Part shown: one piece after another, positions 10,201 to 21,647 of the stretch | Layout of the letters: each line of letters opens with the position of its first letter | Position numbering within the stretch: position 1 is the first letter of the stretch | Assembly (NCBI GenBank): GCA_001599915.1 | Contig: BCIG01000011.1 | Location: forward strand, 558,001-622,000 | Source: Symbiotaphrina buchneri | Lineage: Eukaryota > Ascomycota > Symbiotaphrinales > Symbiotaphrinaceae | Length of the DNA stretch: 64,000 nucleotides | Direction of reading: 5' to 3' | Program-made: the position numbers and the translations under genes | The notes under the pieces: model-generated | What the model was told of the DNA's origin: nothing | What the model saw: only the letters and a program-made list of their open reading frames with translations | The model's database searches: none

Positions 10201-12081
10201 TCAATAGCCAGAAGCTTGAAGCTTTGCGTGCAAAGTCTTGTAAGTTGATGCACACCCAATATCCACTAGATGACTTGCTGACTCCGCTTAGATGAACTAT
10301 TTCCGGTTGACTTCGAAGTATACTTCAAGACCATGCTTGATGACATGGGTCCGCAGAATAGGAGAGCGTTCCACGCCTTGATACGTCTCTTGGCCGAGTA
10401 TGGGAACCATGCAGTCTACTCAGACCTTTGCTAACGTACATTCTAGTCTACTCGATGCGTCAGGTAATGACAGTGACAGAGGTGCGCTTATGGCGACTTT
10501 CACCGAATTGCTCGTGGCAACCGAAGCTGCCCATGAGTATATCTCATTGCTTGACCGACTTGTGGATGACTATGAACGACTGTTTGATGGTATGCACCAC
10601 TTGATAAATTAATGAACTTACCGCTGACCGTGCTTAGGAGTAACGCGGCCCGATTCTAGCGGGGAGAGCGTTTCACAATCGGGTTCATTGGCTTCTCGAT
10701 CAGTAAATACCGATTCATTGAGCTCCAATGCCTCGTCTTTGCGAAAGCGATTTGGCTTGCATTCCCGTACTATGTCTCGCGAGGACAGCAAGTCGGACCT
10801 GGAGTCCAAGGTCACCTCTGTCTGGAGGTCATTGAGCAAGAGTGCAAAGGGCGTTGCAGGCGATCAAGCATCCGCGTCGTCGAAGTTCTCTCTATCTCGG
10901 TCTAAGTCTACCGAGATCAATAACCGCAGTGCAGCTTCTCTGCTAGGGCCCGGATCCAGGGATACGCCAGTTTCACGAGGGCATTGGGAAAGACCAGGCT
11001 CACGGGGAAACTGGTATGACTCTTCCGAGTCTCGTCCCGGTAGCGCTTATACTGCAGGACCAAAGGCTTCACCCATGTCAGGGAGAGCATTGCCCAGAAA
11101 GAAGCGAAGGAGCTCTTTATCGGACTTGCAAAACTTGCAAGAGCAACATCCTGCATCTCCTTGGACACTCAGGGAACAAGCATCATCTTCGACTACATCA
11201 TGGTCACCATCACCCACCAAACGACCAACAACACTCTACAATGCCAGTTCCGCTGGTGGGAAGGAGAATTCTCCAACAACAACTCGTGGTACCCTTGCTG
11301 AACGAGCCCATAACATTCAGTCTGAGGAGGTCACTATTACAACTTACCGCCCATCTAAGGCTAACAAAGCATCGATCGCTGGAGTTCCCAGTGCCGGCCC
11401 CAAAGAAAGGCTGGCTCCGGTCAATGGTGCGGAATCTCCTCTAAAGAAACCTCCAACTTCACCTACCAAATTGAGGCTTCAAAGTCCGCAGAAGGTAAGA
11501 TTGGATTGTCCTCATTGTGTATGGCTGCTGACATGTGTTGCCAGCTTCGTGAGCGCCTACAGACAGAACAAAAAGCAATCCAAGAGGCCAGCTCTTCTTT
11601 GCAGGAAGAGTTGTCCAAGATTGGACAAGAAATGTCTTCGTTAAGCCTTCAATCCTCTCCATCCAGAGCATCACGTCCAAATGTGACCGCAGAGCTTAGA
11701 GCTTTGACCACTCGCGTGGCCGCACTCGAATCCGAAGTTCCGACTGTCTTAGCTGATCTCGGAAAGCGTGTCAGCAAGCTTCAGAAAAATGTCGAAGGTT
11801 CCCTTGTAACTAGCGAGTACAAGTTGAAGAAGTTGGATGAATTGTACCTTGAGTCCAATGCAGAGAACGAGGCTCTTTATGACCGGTTCAACGACGAATT
11901 GATCAAGGTTTTGAATGGCGTGAGAGGAAGAAAGCTAGACGAAGAGGCGCTCAGGAAGTTGAAAGACGCTCAAGATTTGGTAGTGAAGTTGAAGAAGGAA
12001 AACGCTGTACTAAAGAGAGAGAACGCTGGTTTGAAAAGTGTGGTAAGGGGTCATCAGCATATGGCTAGTGATTCTAGGTGA
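7249..12081 (+). CDS. Large DH-domain Rho guanine-nucleotide exchange factor
   Basis: Predicted activator of a Rho-family GTPase at the cell cortex. Six exons fit (7249-10042, 10090-10239, 10292-10397, 10447-10589, 10638-11494, 11545-12081), giving about 1,530 residues. The DH domain spans roughly residues 245-460, with EEAVRREIHELLSTEERYV at its start and the diagnostic IEPVQRLPRYTLYLDSIL near its end. A PH-like region probably follows, then a helical part (LLVATEAAHEYISLLDRL), a long Ser/Pro-rich disordered region and a C-terminal coiled coil (LREKL-type, then NAVLKRENAGLKSV). I chose ATG 7249 (context GCCATGG). An in-frame ATG at 7183 would add 22 hydrophobic residues. Which Rho protein it serves (Rho1, Cdc42 or other) cannot be read from the sequence. 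Confidence 0.87.
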
Positions 12082-12489
12082 TTGATGGCAATATTTCTTT
12101 CTGTTCTGTTTCTGCGTTTATTGGACTCTCATTTTATGGCGTCTCAGCTGAAAGACGGATGCTGTTTGTTGTGTTCTGGGCTTTGTGATTCTTGCACTAC
12201 GGCTTCATGCATCGCGGACTACTGATCTCCCTGGCTTCATTCGGGATTTGCATTGTCTGGATTGTTGGTATTCGCGTCTATGGCGCATTGCGTTCTTTGC
12301 ATTTGGGGTCTTGCGGTTGCGGTCTCTCGCAGTCTGAATGAGCCGCATTGTAACGATGATCATGACACCTTCATGACAAAGTCACTAGAAGTGACACTTT
12401 AGAGGCGTTTACAACGCCAAAAGCTCTGAATCCTGTATTAAGAGAATTACAGGAAGCTATTGTACATCCATCATCTCCACATGCAGCGT
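12082..12489. other. Convergent 3' intergenic region
   Basis: About 400 bases between the convergent RhoGEF and CCT1 stops. It is T-rich just after the RhoGEF stop, as expected of 3' untranslated sequence. I see no gene or structured repeat. Confidence 0.4.
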
Positions 12490-14399
12490 CTAGTGACCAT
12501 GTCCATCGTCCTCACCACCCCTTTGTTCCGGATCTAGCTTGATCAGCGTGTCGATACGCATGATGGAAATGCAGGCCTCGACGGCGCTCTTCAGCTGCTT
12601 AATCTTGCTCATGCTAGGCTCCACCACACCGGCCTTAAGTTCATCGCAGACCTTCCCCTTGACCAAGTCCAACCCGTAGTTCTTGTAATTCTTCTTCTTG
12701 GCCAGCGTCTTCTCGTCTTCATTGGCTGCTGTACCGTCCTGAATGCGTTGCGAGAGGGCATGGCGAGACCGCAATTGGGCGACGAGCTCGCTGGCGTCTT
12801 TGGCGGCGTTAACGGCAAGAGTCTTTGGGATCACGAGCAGGGATTGAGCAAACTCGCCGATTGCGAGCTGTTCTCGGGAGCCCTGTAGTGGGTTAGCGGA
12901 GGCCCAATGCGTAGATATCTAGTACGTACCACTGTCCCGGCAAATTCCTCCAGATAAATGTGCAGAGCAGTCTCAACTGCGCCTCCACCAGGTACGATAC
13001 TGCCGCTTTCAAGGGTCCGCTTCACGACTGAGAGCGAATCGTGGACTGAGCGCTCCATCTCATCAAGCTGGTATTCGTTGGATCCCCGGAGAATGATGGA
13101 TGCCGAACTGTGAACCTTTGTGCCCTTGATTAGGATACACTCATCGTCGGATATCCTCTCTTGAACGACTTCATCCGCATGGCCAAGGGAGGAAGGCTCG
13201 AATTTCTCATCGCCGTTAAGGTCTGATAGAGAGCTGACGAGGGTTGCGCCGGTAGCCTTGGCTATTCTACGGAGATCTTCCTTCTTACATCTCCGCACGG
13301 CCATTGCTCCTTTCTCGATAAATTGCTTGAGGCAGAGGTCATCGATTCCCTTGGTTGTCAAGACGACGTTGGCACCAGCCTTCAAGATCAGCTCAACCCT
13401 CTCGAGGACGATGCCCGACTCTCGAGCTCGGATTTGCTCCAGCTGCTGTGGGTCATCGACCGTGATGTGCACGCCCAGCTTCATCCTTTCCTTTTGAAGG
13501 TTCATATCTAGACAGGCAATCTTTGCATCCGTTATCCGTGTCTTCATTGCTTGAGAAGCAACGGTGCAGTTCAAGGCGTAACCTTTGACGAGGACCGACT
13601 CCAGAGCGCTCTTGCCGTGGGCTTTGAGTATGTTGACAGCCTTGACGGGATACTTGACTTCATTGCGGTTATTGGTCGACTTTACCGACAGCATTGCATC
13701 CACCACCATGTTCGCGAAGAAATCCGAATCCGCTCCGATGATTTTGCTGGACATGGATGTTTTGGCGATGTTGATGAGACTCTCCTTTCCTAGATTCTCC
13801 ACTTTTGTGCTGACATTCTCATTCATGTATTTGACTGCCTCTCGAAGCGCGAGACGGTAACCTGTTATTATGGTCGTTGGATGTATCCGGTTCTTCATGA
13901 GCTCGTTCGCCCGTCGCAGAAGCTCAGCAGCTATGAGAACCACAGACGTCGTCCCATCGCCAACTTCCTTGTCCTGCTGGTGGGCCAGGTCTACCAGTAT
14001 CTTTCCAGCGGGATGTTCGATATCAAGCAGGCTTAGTATAGTAGCTCCATCGTTCGTAACAGTCACGTCCTAGTGGTATGTGAGTGGATGTTTCCTCGAA
14101 TGTCGGCAGGGATACCCACCCCTATATCGTCCACCATCATCTTATCTAGACCGGAGGGACCGAATGAGCTTTTCACTACATTTGCTATAGCTTGTGTCGC
14201 CAGAACTGAAGAAAGTCAGCAAACCTGCAAATCTGCAAGACTATGTCATGATCCGGTACCATTCTGATCTCTGATGTCCGATCCGCTGATCTTGGTTCCT
14301 CCTAAGACTGGAAGCTGTTAGAAACACGGTAGATGGACTTCTGAACCGTAACCTACAAAGTGTACCGGCATTCCGGGGTTGTTCAAAGATTCCAGCCAT
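12490..14399 (-). CDS. CCT1: T-complex protein 1 subunit alpha (CCT1)
   Basis: Alpha subunit of the eight-membered cytosolic chaperonin CCT/TRiC, which folds actin, tubulin and WD-repeat proteins using ATP. Five exons (14399-14357, 14307-14260, 14205-14120, 14069-12930, 12882-12490) sum to exactly 570 codons, 569 residues, the normal size. Visible group II chaperonin motifs are [17 protein letters not shown] at the start, [29 protein letters not shown], the ATPase loop GDGTTSVV, and GGGAVE in the C-terminal equatorial domain. The LRID-type ending (MRIDTLIKL) and the overall N-terminus mark it as alpha rather than another subunit. It is divergent from prolyl-tRNA synthetase, with only about 270 bases between start codons. 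Confidence 0.96.
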
Positions 14400-14671
14400 G
14401 CTTGCAGAAACCGAGATCCAGTAAATTGAGGTAGAAAGGCCGTTCACTGCACACTTCACTCAAGCGACGTCTCAAGAAATTCTGGATGCTCTTTCGATCT
14501 CGCGACGCGCCGTTTGGGAAGTTTGCTAGGCGGAGCCGCACGGACCACCAGGCCCTAGGAAGAGTCACTTCCCAAAGGCCATCCCGCTAAATTAAATACC
14601 CCACCAACAATCCTGCGATAATCTGCGACCACCTCTCAGACTGTAAGGCATTGCTGTCGACGATAGGCAAG
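14400..14671. promoter_or_regulatory. Shared divergent promoter CCT1 / prolyl-tRNA synthetase
   Basis: About 270 bases between two housekeeping start codons, so both promoters must overlap or lie very close. The right half contains AAATTAAATACCCC near 14589-14602, an A/T-rich element placed as a core promoter for the plus-strand gene might be. No TATA box is evident for CCT1. Confidence 0.4.
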
Positions 14672-16692
14672 ATGGCGTCGGATTCCAGCTTCCCCGAGAC
14701 GGCGTCCAAAGAAGCTGTGCAGTTTGCGGAGAAGCGGGCGGAAGAGGACACTGCCAAGACGGAAGCTGCTCTCAGCGGCGGTGTGAAGAACTTGAGCACG
14801 GAGGACGGTCCCGCTACAGCAGAACAAGGGCCTTCAAAGAGCGCCCTGAAGAAGCAAGCAAAGATGGAAGCAAAGGCTGCTCAGAAAGCTGCAAAGCCAG
14901 ATACTGGCCTGAAAGAGGTTGCTAGAGCCGAGGCGAAGAAGGCTGTGAACAAACCGTCAGGGAAGAAGAAGGAAGGAGCCGCGCTGATAGGAATTGATGT
15001 CTCCAAGGAAGACGACTTTCCTGGGTGGTACCAGCAGGTGCTCACGAAGGGTGATATGTTGGATTACTACGACGTGGCGGGTTGCTATATCCTCAAGGTA
15101 TGACTGTCATGCGATAAAGCAGGACGGCTGGATTGGGAGCTAATTGATTCACAGCCGGCATCGTACTTCATTTGGGAGCAGATACAGAAATGGTTCGATG
15201 CGAAGATCAAGAAATTGGGCGTGCGGAATTGTTACTTCCCGATGTTCGTCTCGTCGAGGGTGTTGGAGCGAGAGAAGGATCATATCGAGGGATTTGCTCC
15301 CGAGGTCGCCTGGGTTACAAAAGCGTAAGTCGTCAGTGATCGGACTATCATATCCCTTGCTTATGATATCCGTCAGCGGCAAAACCGACCTAGAAGAGCC
15401 CATTGCCATTCGTCCTACATCGGAAACCGTCATGTACCCCTACTATGCGAAATGGATCCGGAGCCATCGTGATCTTCCTCTCAGACTCAACCAATGGAAC
15501 TCTGTTGTGCGGTGGGAGTTTAAGCATCCACAGCCTTTCCTAAGAACGAGGGAGTTCCTGTGGCAAGAAGGCCACACTGCTCATTTGACCAAAGAGGGTG
15601 CTGGCGAGGAGGTGAGGGAAATCCTGGAATACTACGCGGGTGTGTACGAGGAGCTGTTAGCTGTTCCTGTCGTCCGGGGCACCAAGACAGAGAAAGAGAA
15701 GTTTGCTGGTGGGTACTACACCACGACCGTGGAAGGTTATATCCCAGCAACCGGAAGAGGTATCCAAGGTGGGACCAGTCATTGTCTTGGACAGAACTTC
15801 AGCAAGATGTTTGGCATCACGGTTGAAGATCCTTCGGCGAAGGAAGGAGAGAAGAAGCCACCTCTATTTGTGTGGCAGAACTCTTGGGGTCTGTCCACTC
15901 GTGTCATTGGTGTAATGACCATGATCCACGGTGACGACAAAGGCCTGGTCCTTCCGCCGAGAGTAGTGGAAGTCCAAGTTGCCATCGTCCCTGTAGGTAT
16001 CACTGCGAAATCCACCGACGAGGACCGCGACAACCTCTACAAGGAGATCAATGGATTGGTCGAGAAACTTCGGGACGCCGGCCTCCGCGTTGAAGCCGAC
16101 CTGCGGGAAGGCTACTCTCCAGGTTGGAAGTTCAACGACTGGGAACTCAAAGGCACACCACTCCGCCTGGAGTTTGGTCCGGGCGAGTCCAAGGGCGGCT
16201 TTGTGACGACCGCGCGGCGCGATATACCCGGGAAGGACAGTAAGGGTCAGATTGAGCTGTCGAACCTCGTCAAGGGCGTCTCGGATTTGCTCGAAACCAT
16301 CCAAGCAGACCTGTATCGGCGTGCCGACGAGGCGTTCAAGTCGCACATCAAGCAGATCACCAACTGGGACGACTTTGTGCCGGCGCTCAATGCCAAGAAC
16401 GTCTGCCTCATGCCACACTGCCTGACTGAGGAGTGTGAGGACCAGGTCAAGGACCTGAGTGCTCGGAAAGATACCGGCGATGAGACGCCTGAGGATGCAA
16501 AGGCCCCGTCGATGGGTGCTAAGAGTCTGTGTATCCCATTCGAGCAGCCTCCCGGTATTGTTAAGGGCGAGACGAAGTGCACTAACCCTCAGTGCAAACG
16601 TACGGCGGAGGCATGGTGTCTGTTTGGCCGTGAGTATCCCTTGTCGTGATTCGCATGCCCACGTTGCTGACTCGTGTATAGGAAGCTACTAG
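14672..16692 (+). CDS. Prolyl-tRNA synthetase, cytosolic eukaryote/archaeal type
   Basis: Class II synthetase that charges tRNA-Pro with proline. Four exons (14672-15097, 15155-15324, 15377-16629, 16682-16692) sum to exactly 620 codons, 619 residues. The last exon encodes just the end of the conserved terminus LFGRSY. A Lys/Ala-rich N-terminal extension of about 110 residues precedes the catalytic core. Class II motifs are seen: motif 2 around [20 protein letters not shown] and motif 3 near the later GGF segment, plus the Pro-specific [13 protein letters not shown]. The anticodon domain and the C-terminal Cys-rich domain (CLMPHC, CTNPQC) follow. No YbaK-like editing domain is fused, unlike the yeast protein. 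The start is the first ATG (AAGATGG context). Confidence 0.95.
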
Positions 16693-17524
16693 TTTTGCGT
16701 TATGGAGTTGGTCATTGGCATTGCAGGAGTCGGAGCGGGAGCAACGGAGCAATGACGCGGTGCGAGAGGAGATGATGGAGACGCTTTGGGCGTGGGGATG
16801 TGGATGCGAGCCATTTTAGCGATGGAGATGTGTGGGATATTGCTCAGCAGGCGAAGGAACCGAGACACCGTTCGTATTTGCATGCAAGTCAAATAAGCAG
16901 AAAGAAGAGCTTAGAACAGTCTCAAAGAGAATAAAGATGGAAATGAGTAGGGCTACCGCCAATCGAGAACTGATAAGATTGCACTGGGGGAAGTCGTGAC
17001 TTGCGACGTCATGGTTTCTGCGCGAGGCAAAACCTCAGATACTTTCATAGGCAAGGTAGCTGCCTCCTACATATTCGGCAACTCTTCGTCCGTTATAGGC
17101 CTGCACTCTCCGTCCTCTGTCCCGATAGCTATCCAACTACGCCATTAGCAACCCAAAGACCGAGCTATGCAACTATGGCCATCATCAGCGATTCTCAGGC
17201 CCAGACATAGCACCGAACAAGTTCATTCAGGACACAAAATCCCGACCAAACCATGCCGCCCATATCTTTGCCTACGCAGTAGCATATCTCGCCGGATCGG
17301 GACCCAAACAAACCCCGCCACGTCAATAAAGAGCAAATTGATATCTAGAAGCACAAAACAAGTCGCAGAAGAACGCCATGGCACGAGCCTTTTAGCGGAA
17401 AGAACCCAATAACGCCGGTACCGCTCGCCCATATACAAACAGGCACGCAGGTTGCCTCAACTCCACTCACTTCACCCTCAAATGTTCATAAAAGAACAAA
17501 AACGACTAGCATCACCATTGCATC
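16693..17524. other. Convergent intergenic region
   Basis: About 830 bases between the ProRS stop and the TBF1-like stop. Short open frames (for example 17001-17210 plus) have no domain features and skewed composition. I see 3' untranslated sequence and nothing else I would name. Confidence 0.4.
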
Positions 17525-20230
17525 CTATACCGATACCTCGTTATTCCTTTGCTGCTCCAGTTCTTGTGTCAACCGTGTCGCCAGTGCTGCCTCCTCGTCG
17601 ATAGGACTTGCTGTGTTCGGCTTGACGTCCAACAGCTGCTCGGGATTTTCGGTAGGAGGTTGATAGAATGGTTGCTCTTGCTGCGGCGGCGGTTGACTAG
17701 GTATATACTGTTGCAGTGGCTGTTGCTGGTCTTGTTGATACTGCTGTTGTGGGAGTTGAGGTTGTGAATGTTGGTCTGCTGGATTGAACTGCTGCTGTTG
17801 CTGGTCTGGTTGATACTGTTGCTGCTGCTGATCTGGCAGAGCGCCCATTTGGGCCACTGGGGCTGCCTGTTGCGCCGCTTCAGGCGTCCCTGAGCCGGGA
17901 CTTCCAACCGCACCACTTCTAGCCACACCATTCGCCAGTGCCATGATACCCTCCACATGCGCCTTATCCTCGGCGCCTTGCTGGCGAGCTCTCTCTCTGG
18001 CTTCGTACTTGGCAGCTTGTGCAGGTGCTCGGGTCTTCAACTCCCCAGTCACGAATTGAAGATAATATGGCACCTCAATCCCGCTTTTCAGGAAGAAGAG
18101 TTTCAGGTTTCTCGCTTTATCTTTCAACTGCACCTGATTGCGGTCCTTGAGGACTTCATTGATGGTACCGCCCGCGCCGAACATGGCAAGGATCTGGCTC
18201 CAGTGTGGTCCCTTGACGCGATCGAGGCCTGCCATGAGAGCATTCTCTTCTTCTGTCGTCCATGGCCGGCGTTGGCTGGGTAAACCAGCCCGGCGATTAT
18301 TCGGTGACGACTTGGCCGTTGCAGCGAGCCGAGCGCGTTCGTACAGGACTTGAGTGGGTGCGGACTGAGTGTGATAAGGGATTTCGGCATTAGCGTAAAG
18401 CTGACTGTTCGAGTCGATGTGTTGTTGATGAGGTTGCTGCTGTTGTGCCGGAGCGAGATGATATTGTGGAGGTTGGGGATCGTGAGTTTGCATCTGGGGT
18501 TGTTCATGCTGCTGATTGCTTGGCTCAGGCTCGCTCGAGAAAAAGTCCCCTTGAAGTGCCACTTGAGCTGCGCGAGCAGCTTTAGCCACGATGTCATCGT
18601 CTTCGTTATCGTAAGTGGGTGTCTCTGTAGGGCCAGGCGCAGCAGCAGGAGGTTCTTCAGATGGTTGATATGGAGTCTGCATGTCATGCATGGGAAGGCC
18701 ATGTGTTGGCCGGTTGGCTCTAGTAGTCTTTCTGGTCTGCTTTGGAATTAGTAATGCTAAATAGCAGGGAACATTTGATGGAAACCATACCGCTGGTGCT
18801 ATTATAGCTTCGTAGTTTTTGCTTATGTAGCGATCGACTTTCCTCAGAAGTTCATCCCAGACGTACTTGTCTGGCAATGCACCCACCGCCTCCTCATTAT
18901 CAGGTTCCGACAGAAGTTGATTACGGCGCTCAATCGCGCTTTGGATGAATTCGATCTCACTTGCCGTCAAAGCAGTTGTACTAGATCGCCTCGCCATCAA
19001 TCGGTCTGCAAGGTTGTCAGGAAAGAGATCCTGCAGTATTTCCTCTCTCGAAGCCTCGCCACTTGACAGAGCGGAAATGTATGCCTGAGTTTTTAGATCG
19101 AGAAATATCGAGCCTTGACTCTTTAGGAGCCGGCCACCTTCCGGGACGAACGTCTCGAGGAAATGTTCGTTGAGATGGAAAAAGCCCACTTCATGACTGC
19201 CAAAGACACTAGTCACCCAAGTCACCAGGTTGGCTTTTCGTATCGTATCCATGTGAGCATCTTCAGTTAGGCCAAGGGTATACCCATCAAGGAAAGGCTC
19301 GTCGGCATTATATATCTTCCTGGTTTGCTCGAAGAGTGATTTTAGCGCGTCATACACTCTGCCAGTTTCCGTTTCCGGTTCAGTGATTAGATTCAATATA
19401 TCTTCGTGTGAGCTCTTCGCTATAATCCGTAATATCTGGGCCGCCTGTTCCATGGTTAGACCGGTATTTGAAAGGAGCTGGCCGAATTGCTTACCAAGTT
19501 ATCAAGGACTGGTAGCGTATTTGCCCTCAGCTGCGCCGCCGCATCGGTGCTCATAATAGGAAATCCATCTTGACTGAATCCTGCAAATGTCGCTAATGGA
19601 TTTTCACCGTAGTTTCCGAAGCTTATGCTCTGGTTCATCGGGTTCCATGAGTATTGCCCCGCGGCCGAGGGATCGCCGAGGTTGGTGTATGCGTCAGCTT
19701 CATTCTCATCGTCTTCGAAGCCATTCTCCATCTGAGGTCCCTCGGTTTGATGTGGTGCATTAGGATTATCGTTGAGTCCATTGTTGGTCTGTGCATGTCC
19801 ATCGCCAGTGTCTTGTTCCTCCGCGATGGCTTCCTCGGCCCCTTGTGCAAATCTAGGACGTTTTGAAGTTGTAGATGATGCCGTTCGTCTCCTCTTTCGG
19901 CCAAAAGCTTCAATATCTCCACCGAACTCTGACACGGAAGACTTTCGTCGTAGGTTGTAGCCCTTGTTGAACGCCTCGAGCGCTTCTTGTACGCTCTGGT
20001 CGATGTCTGCAATATATCAGCATGGTAGTCTTTCTTCTGCACGCGAGAAACAAGATGAGATGGTGATGCAGAATGCACGCATCGAGGGACTGATTGGACA
20101 TGAAGGCGACCCGAGATCTGCAGGGACGTGCTCGGTAGATGGCGGCCCCGCAGGGACGTCGTCGCAACGTACCTGTTGAAGCCAGATGTGAGCCTGAGGC
20201 TTCGGCAATCGCGCTAGCCAGCTCCGCCAT
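17525..20230 (-). CDS. TBF1-like telobox Myb DNA-binding protein
   Basis: Nuclear protein related to Tbf1/TRF, which bind TTAGGG-type telomeric and subtelomeric repeats and some promoters. Four exons (20230-20173, 20006-19495, 19444-18791, 18736-17525) sum to exactly 812 codons, 811 residues. After an acidic N-terminus with a KRKR-like patch (FGRKRRR), residues roughly 190-400 form a helical region consistent with a TRF-homology dimerisation domain. The single Myb/telobox begins QRRPWTTEEENALMAGLDRV and ends with the telobox signature VQLKDKARNLKLFFL near residue 600. The C-terminal 130 residues are strongly Gln/Pro-rich, encoded by CAG/CAA repeats. Introns are 50-166 nt. It could be either the essential Tbf1 orthologue or a related telobox factor. 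Confidence 0.85.
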
Positions 20231-21647
20231 GGCTGCGACGTTTGTTAGAAGCGTTTGAAGTACGCGGAGGCTCTTCGAGACACGTCGTCGTCGGTCGGTC
20301 TTGATGAGGGCTGGAGGAGAGGGCACGATTGTAGGGCATGAGGAAAAACATCGCCAAGGCATGCAGGCGCTGATTGGCTCGTCAAGATTAGCGCCATCCT
20401 GATCCGGTGGACTTTCCCAAAATGGTCCAGTATCCAATCCGATAATGGATTTCTAGTCACTGTCGAACGCGCATTCCTTTTTGGGGAATTGATAGATATG
20501 AATTGATCATTGATTGCCATAAATCTTGGTGCATTATACCGTTTCATTCTGCTATAACATTGCGATCTCCTTGCAAAATTGCTGTGGAGCATCCCTGGTT
20601 GACATTGTGTCCTGAAGATGAGGCATGGGGTCGAGTTGGTTTGCAAAATGGAGGGGCTGGTAAGGAAAGGACCACGGCTGTGGATTCCTTGTTTCTGTGA
20701 CCGCCTCAACGCCTTTCCAACCTACCTTAGCGATTGACAATCCGTTACTTCACCCTTAGCTTGTTAAGTGAAGATGACCGCCGCTAACTCATCACTTTAA
20801 GAGTCTTTGTGCAACTGGACGAGGGTCAGCTGTTTCCACCGGCAGGGCAGGAACCGCAGATCGACGACAGAAGGCAGCCGATAAGCATGGTACTTCTTAT
20901 GAATACGATGCAGTCCTTGGCGCTGCTGCTGCCAACTTCCCCATCCACCAAGTTGGGCAGTTACTTTCTGTGAAGGCCCTATCTTCGATAAGGTATTTCT
21001 ACGATGGTGACACTGCATGAACACCATCCAGAGCTGGCGAGATGCTGACATTGTACGGTGTCTTCCTGCATTGTGAGATAATGCCGCGAACGGCGCCTAT
21101 CATGTGCGGGCACTGCGGGGAGCCTAGCGGAGCTTCGGCATCGACCTCTCCACCAGTTTACCTTAGTGCTGGCGGTCAATGCCAAGGCCCCAAGCTAAGT
21201 CGAAGGGCGGGCGGGAAAGGGAAGCTTCAAGGCTGATAGCACTCGAGTAAGGTACGGTACATTGCTGGACACGGCACACCCATATGCATCTGTGCAAGGC
21301 AAGGTAGACCGTAGGTACAGGCGGTCCCTCGAGCTGGGCTTAGGGTGTGGTTACTGTTCTCGTCATAGCTGTCACTAACCAATTATCGTCGATGATGGAT
21401 GTCATCCCGCTCAGCTGTGCCATGTGCCATGTGTGCCCCGGCGCCCCCAAGCTCGCAGAAGCTCCTCGCCGCCGATATGGCCTGGAGCTGTCATCGTCTT
21501 TTCTTTTTCCTTCTCTTTTGCATACAAGTCTCCTTGTATGTTCAGTGCTCTGCAATCCCTTATTGACTCTCCCGGACGTCTCGCCCTGGTTGAGTGCACT
21601 CATTCGCTTATCATTGCATTGGTGCTCTCATCTTGTAGCTCGCCGCC
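20231..21647. other. 1.4-kb intergenic region
   Basis: Sits between the divergent TBF1-like gene and the phosphatase-like gene, so it holds both promoters. A 154-codon minus frame (20245-20709) overlaps the TBF1 leader and has random-looking composition, so I leave it out. The 150 bases before 21648 are pyrimidine-rich (TTTTCTTTTTCCTTCTC) as in a fungal leader. Nothing else is recognised. Confidence 0.4.

Noticed and set aside
9936-10259. Minus frames inside the RhoGEF gene
   Set aside because: Antisense shadows of confirmed exons and introns.
17549-17850. CAG/CAA-rich tract taken as a possible microsatellite element
   Set aside because: It encodes the Gln-rich tail of the TBF1-like protein and keeps its frame, so it is part of the gene.
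18124-18702. Minus frame of 192 codons overlapping the TBF1-like gene
   Set aside because: It is an out-of-frame reading of the Gln-rich and Myb-coding exon.
20245-20709. 154-codon minus frame upstream of the TBF1-like gene
   Set aside because: Random-looking composition, overlaps the leader region, no splice or domain support.
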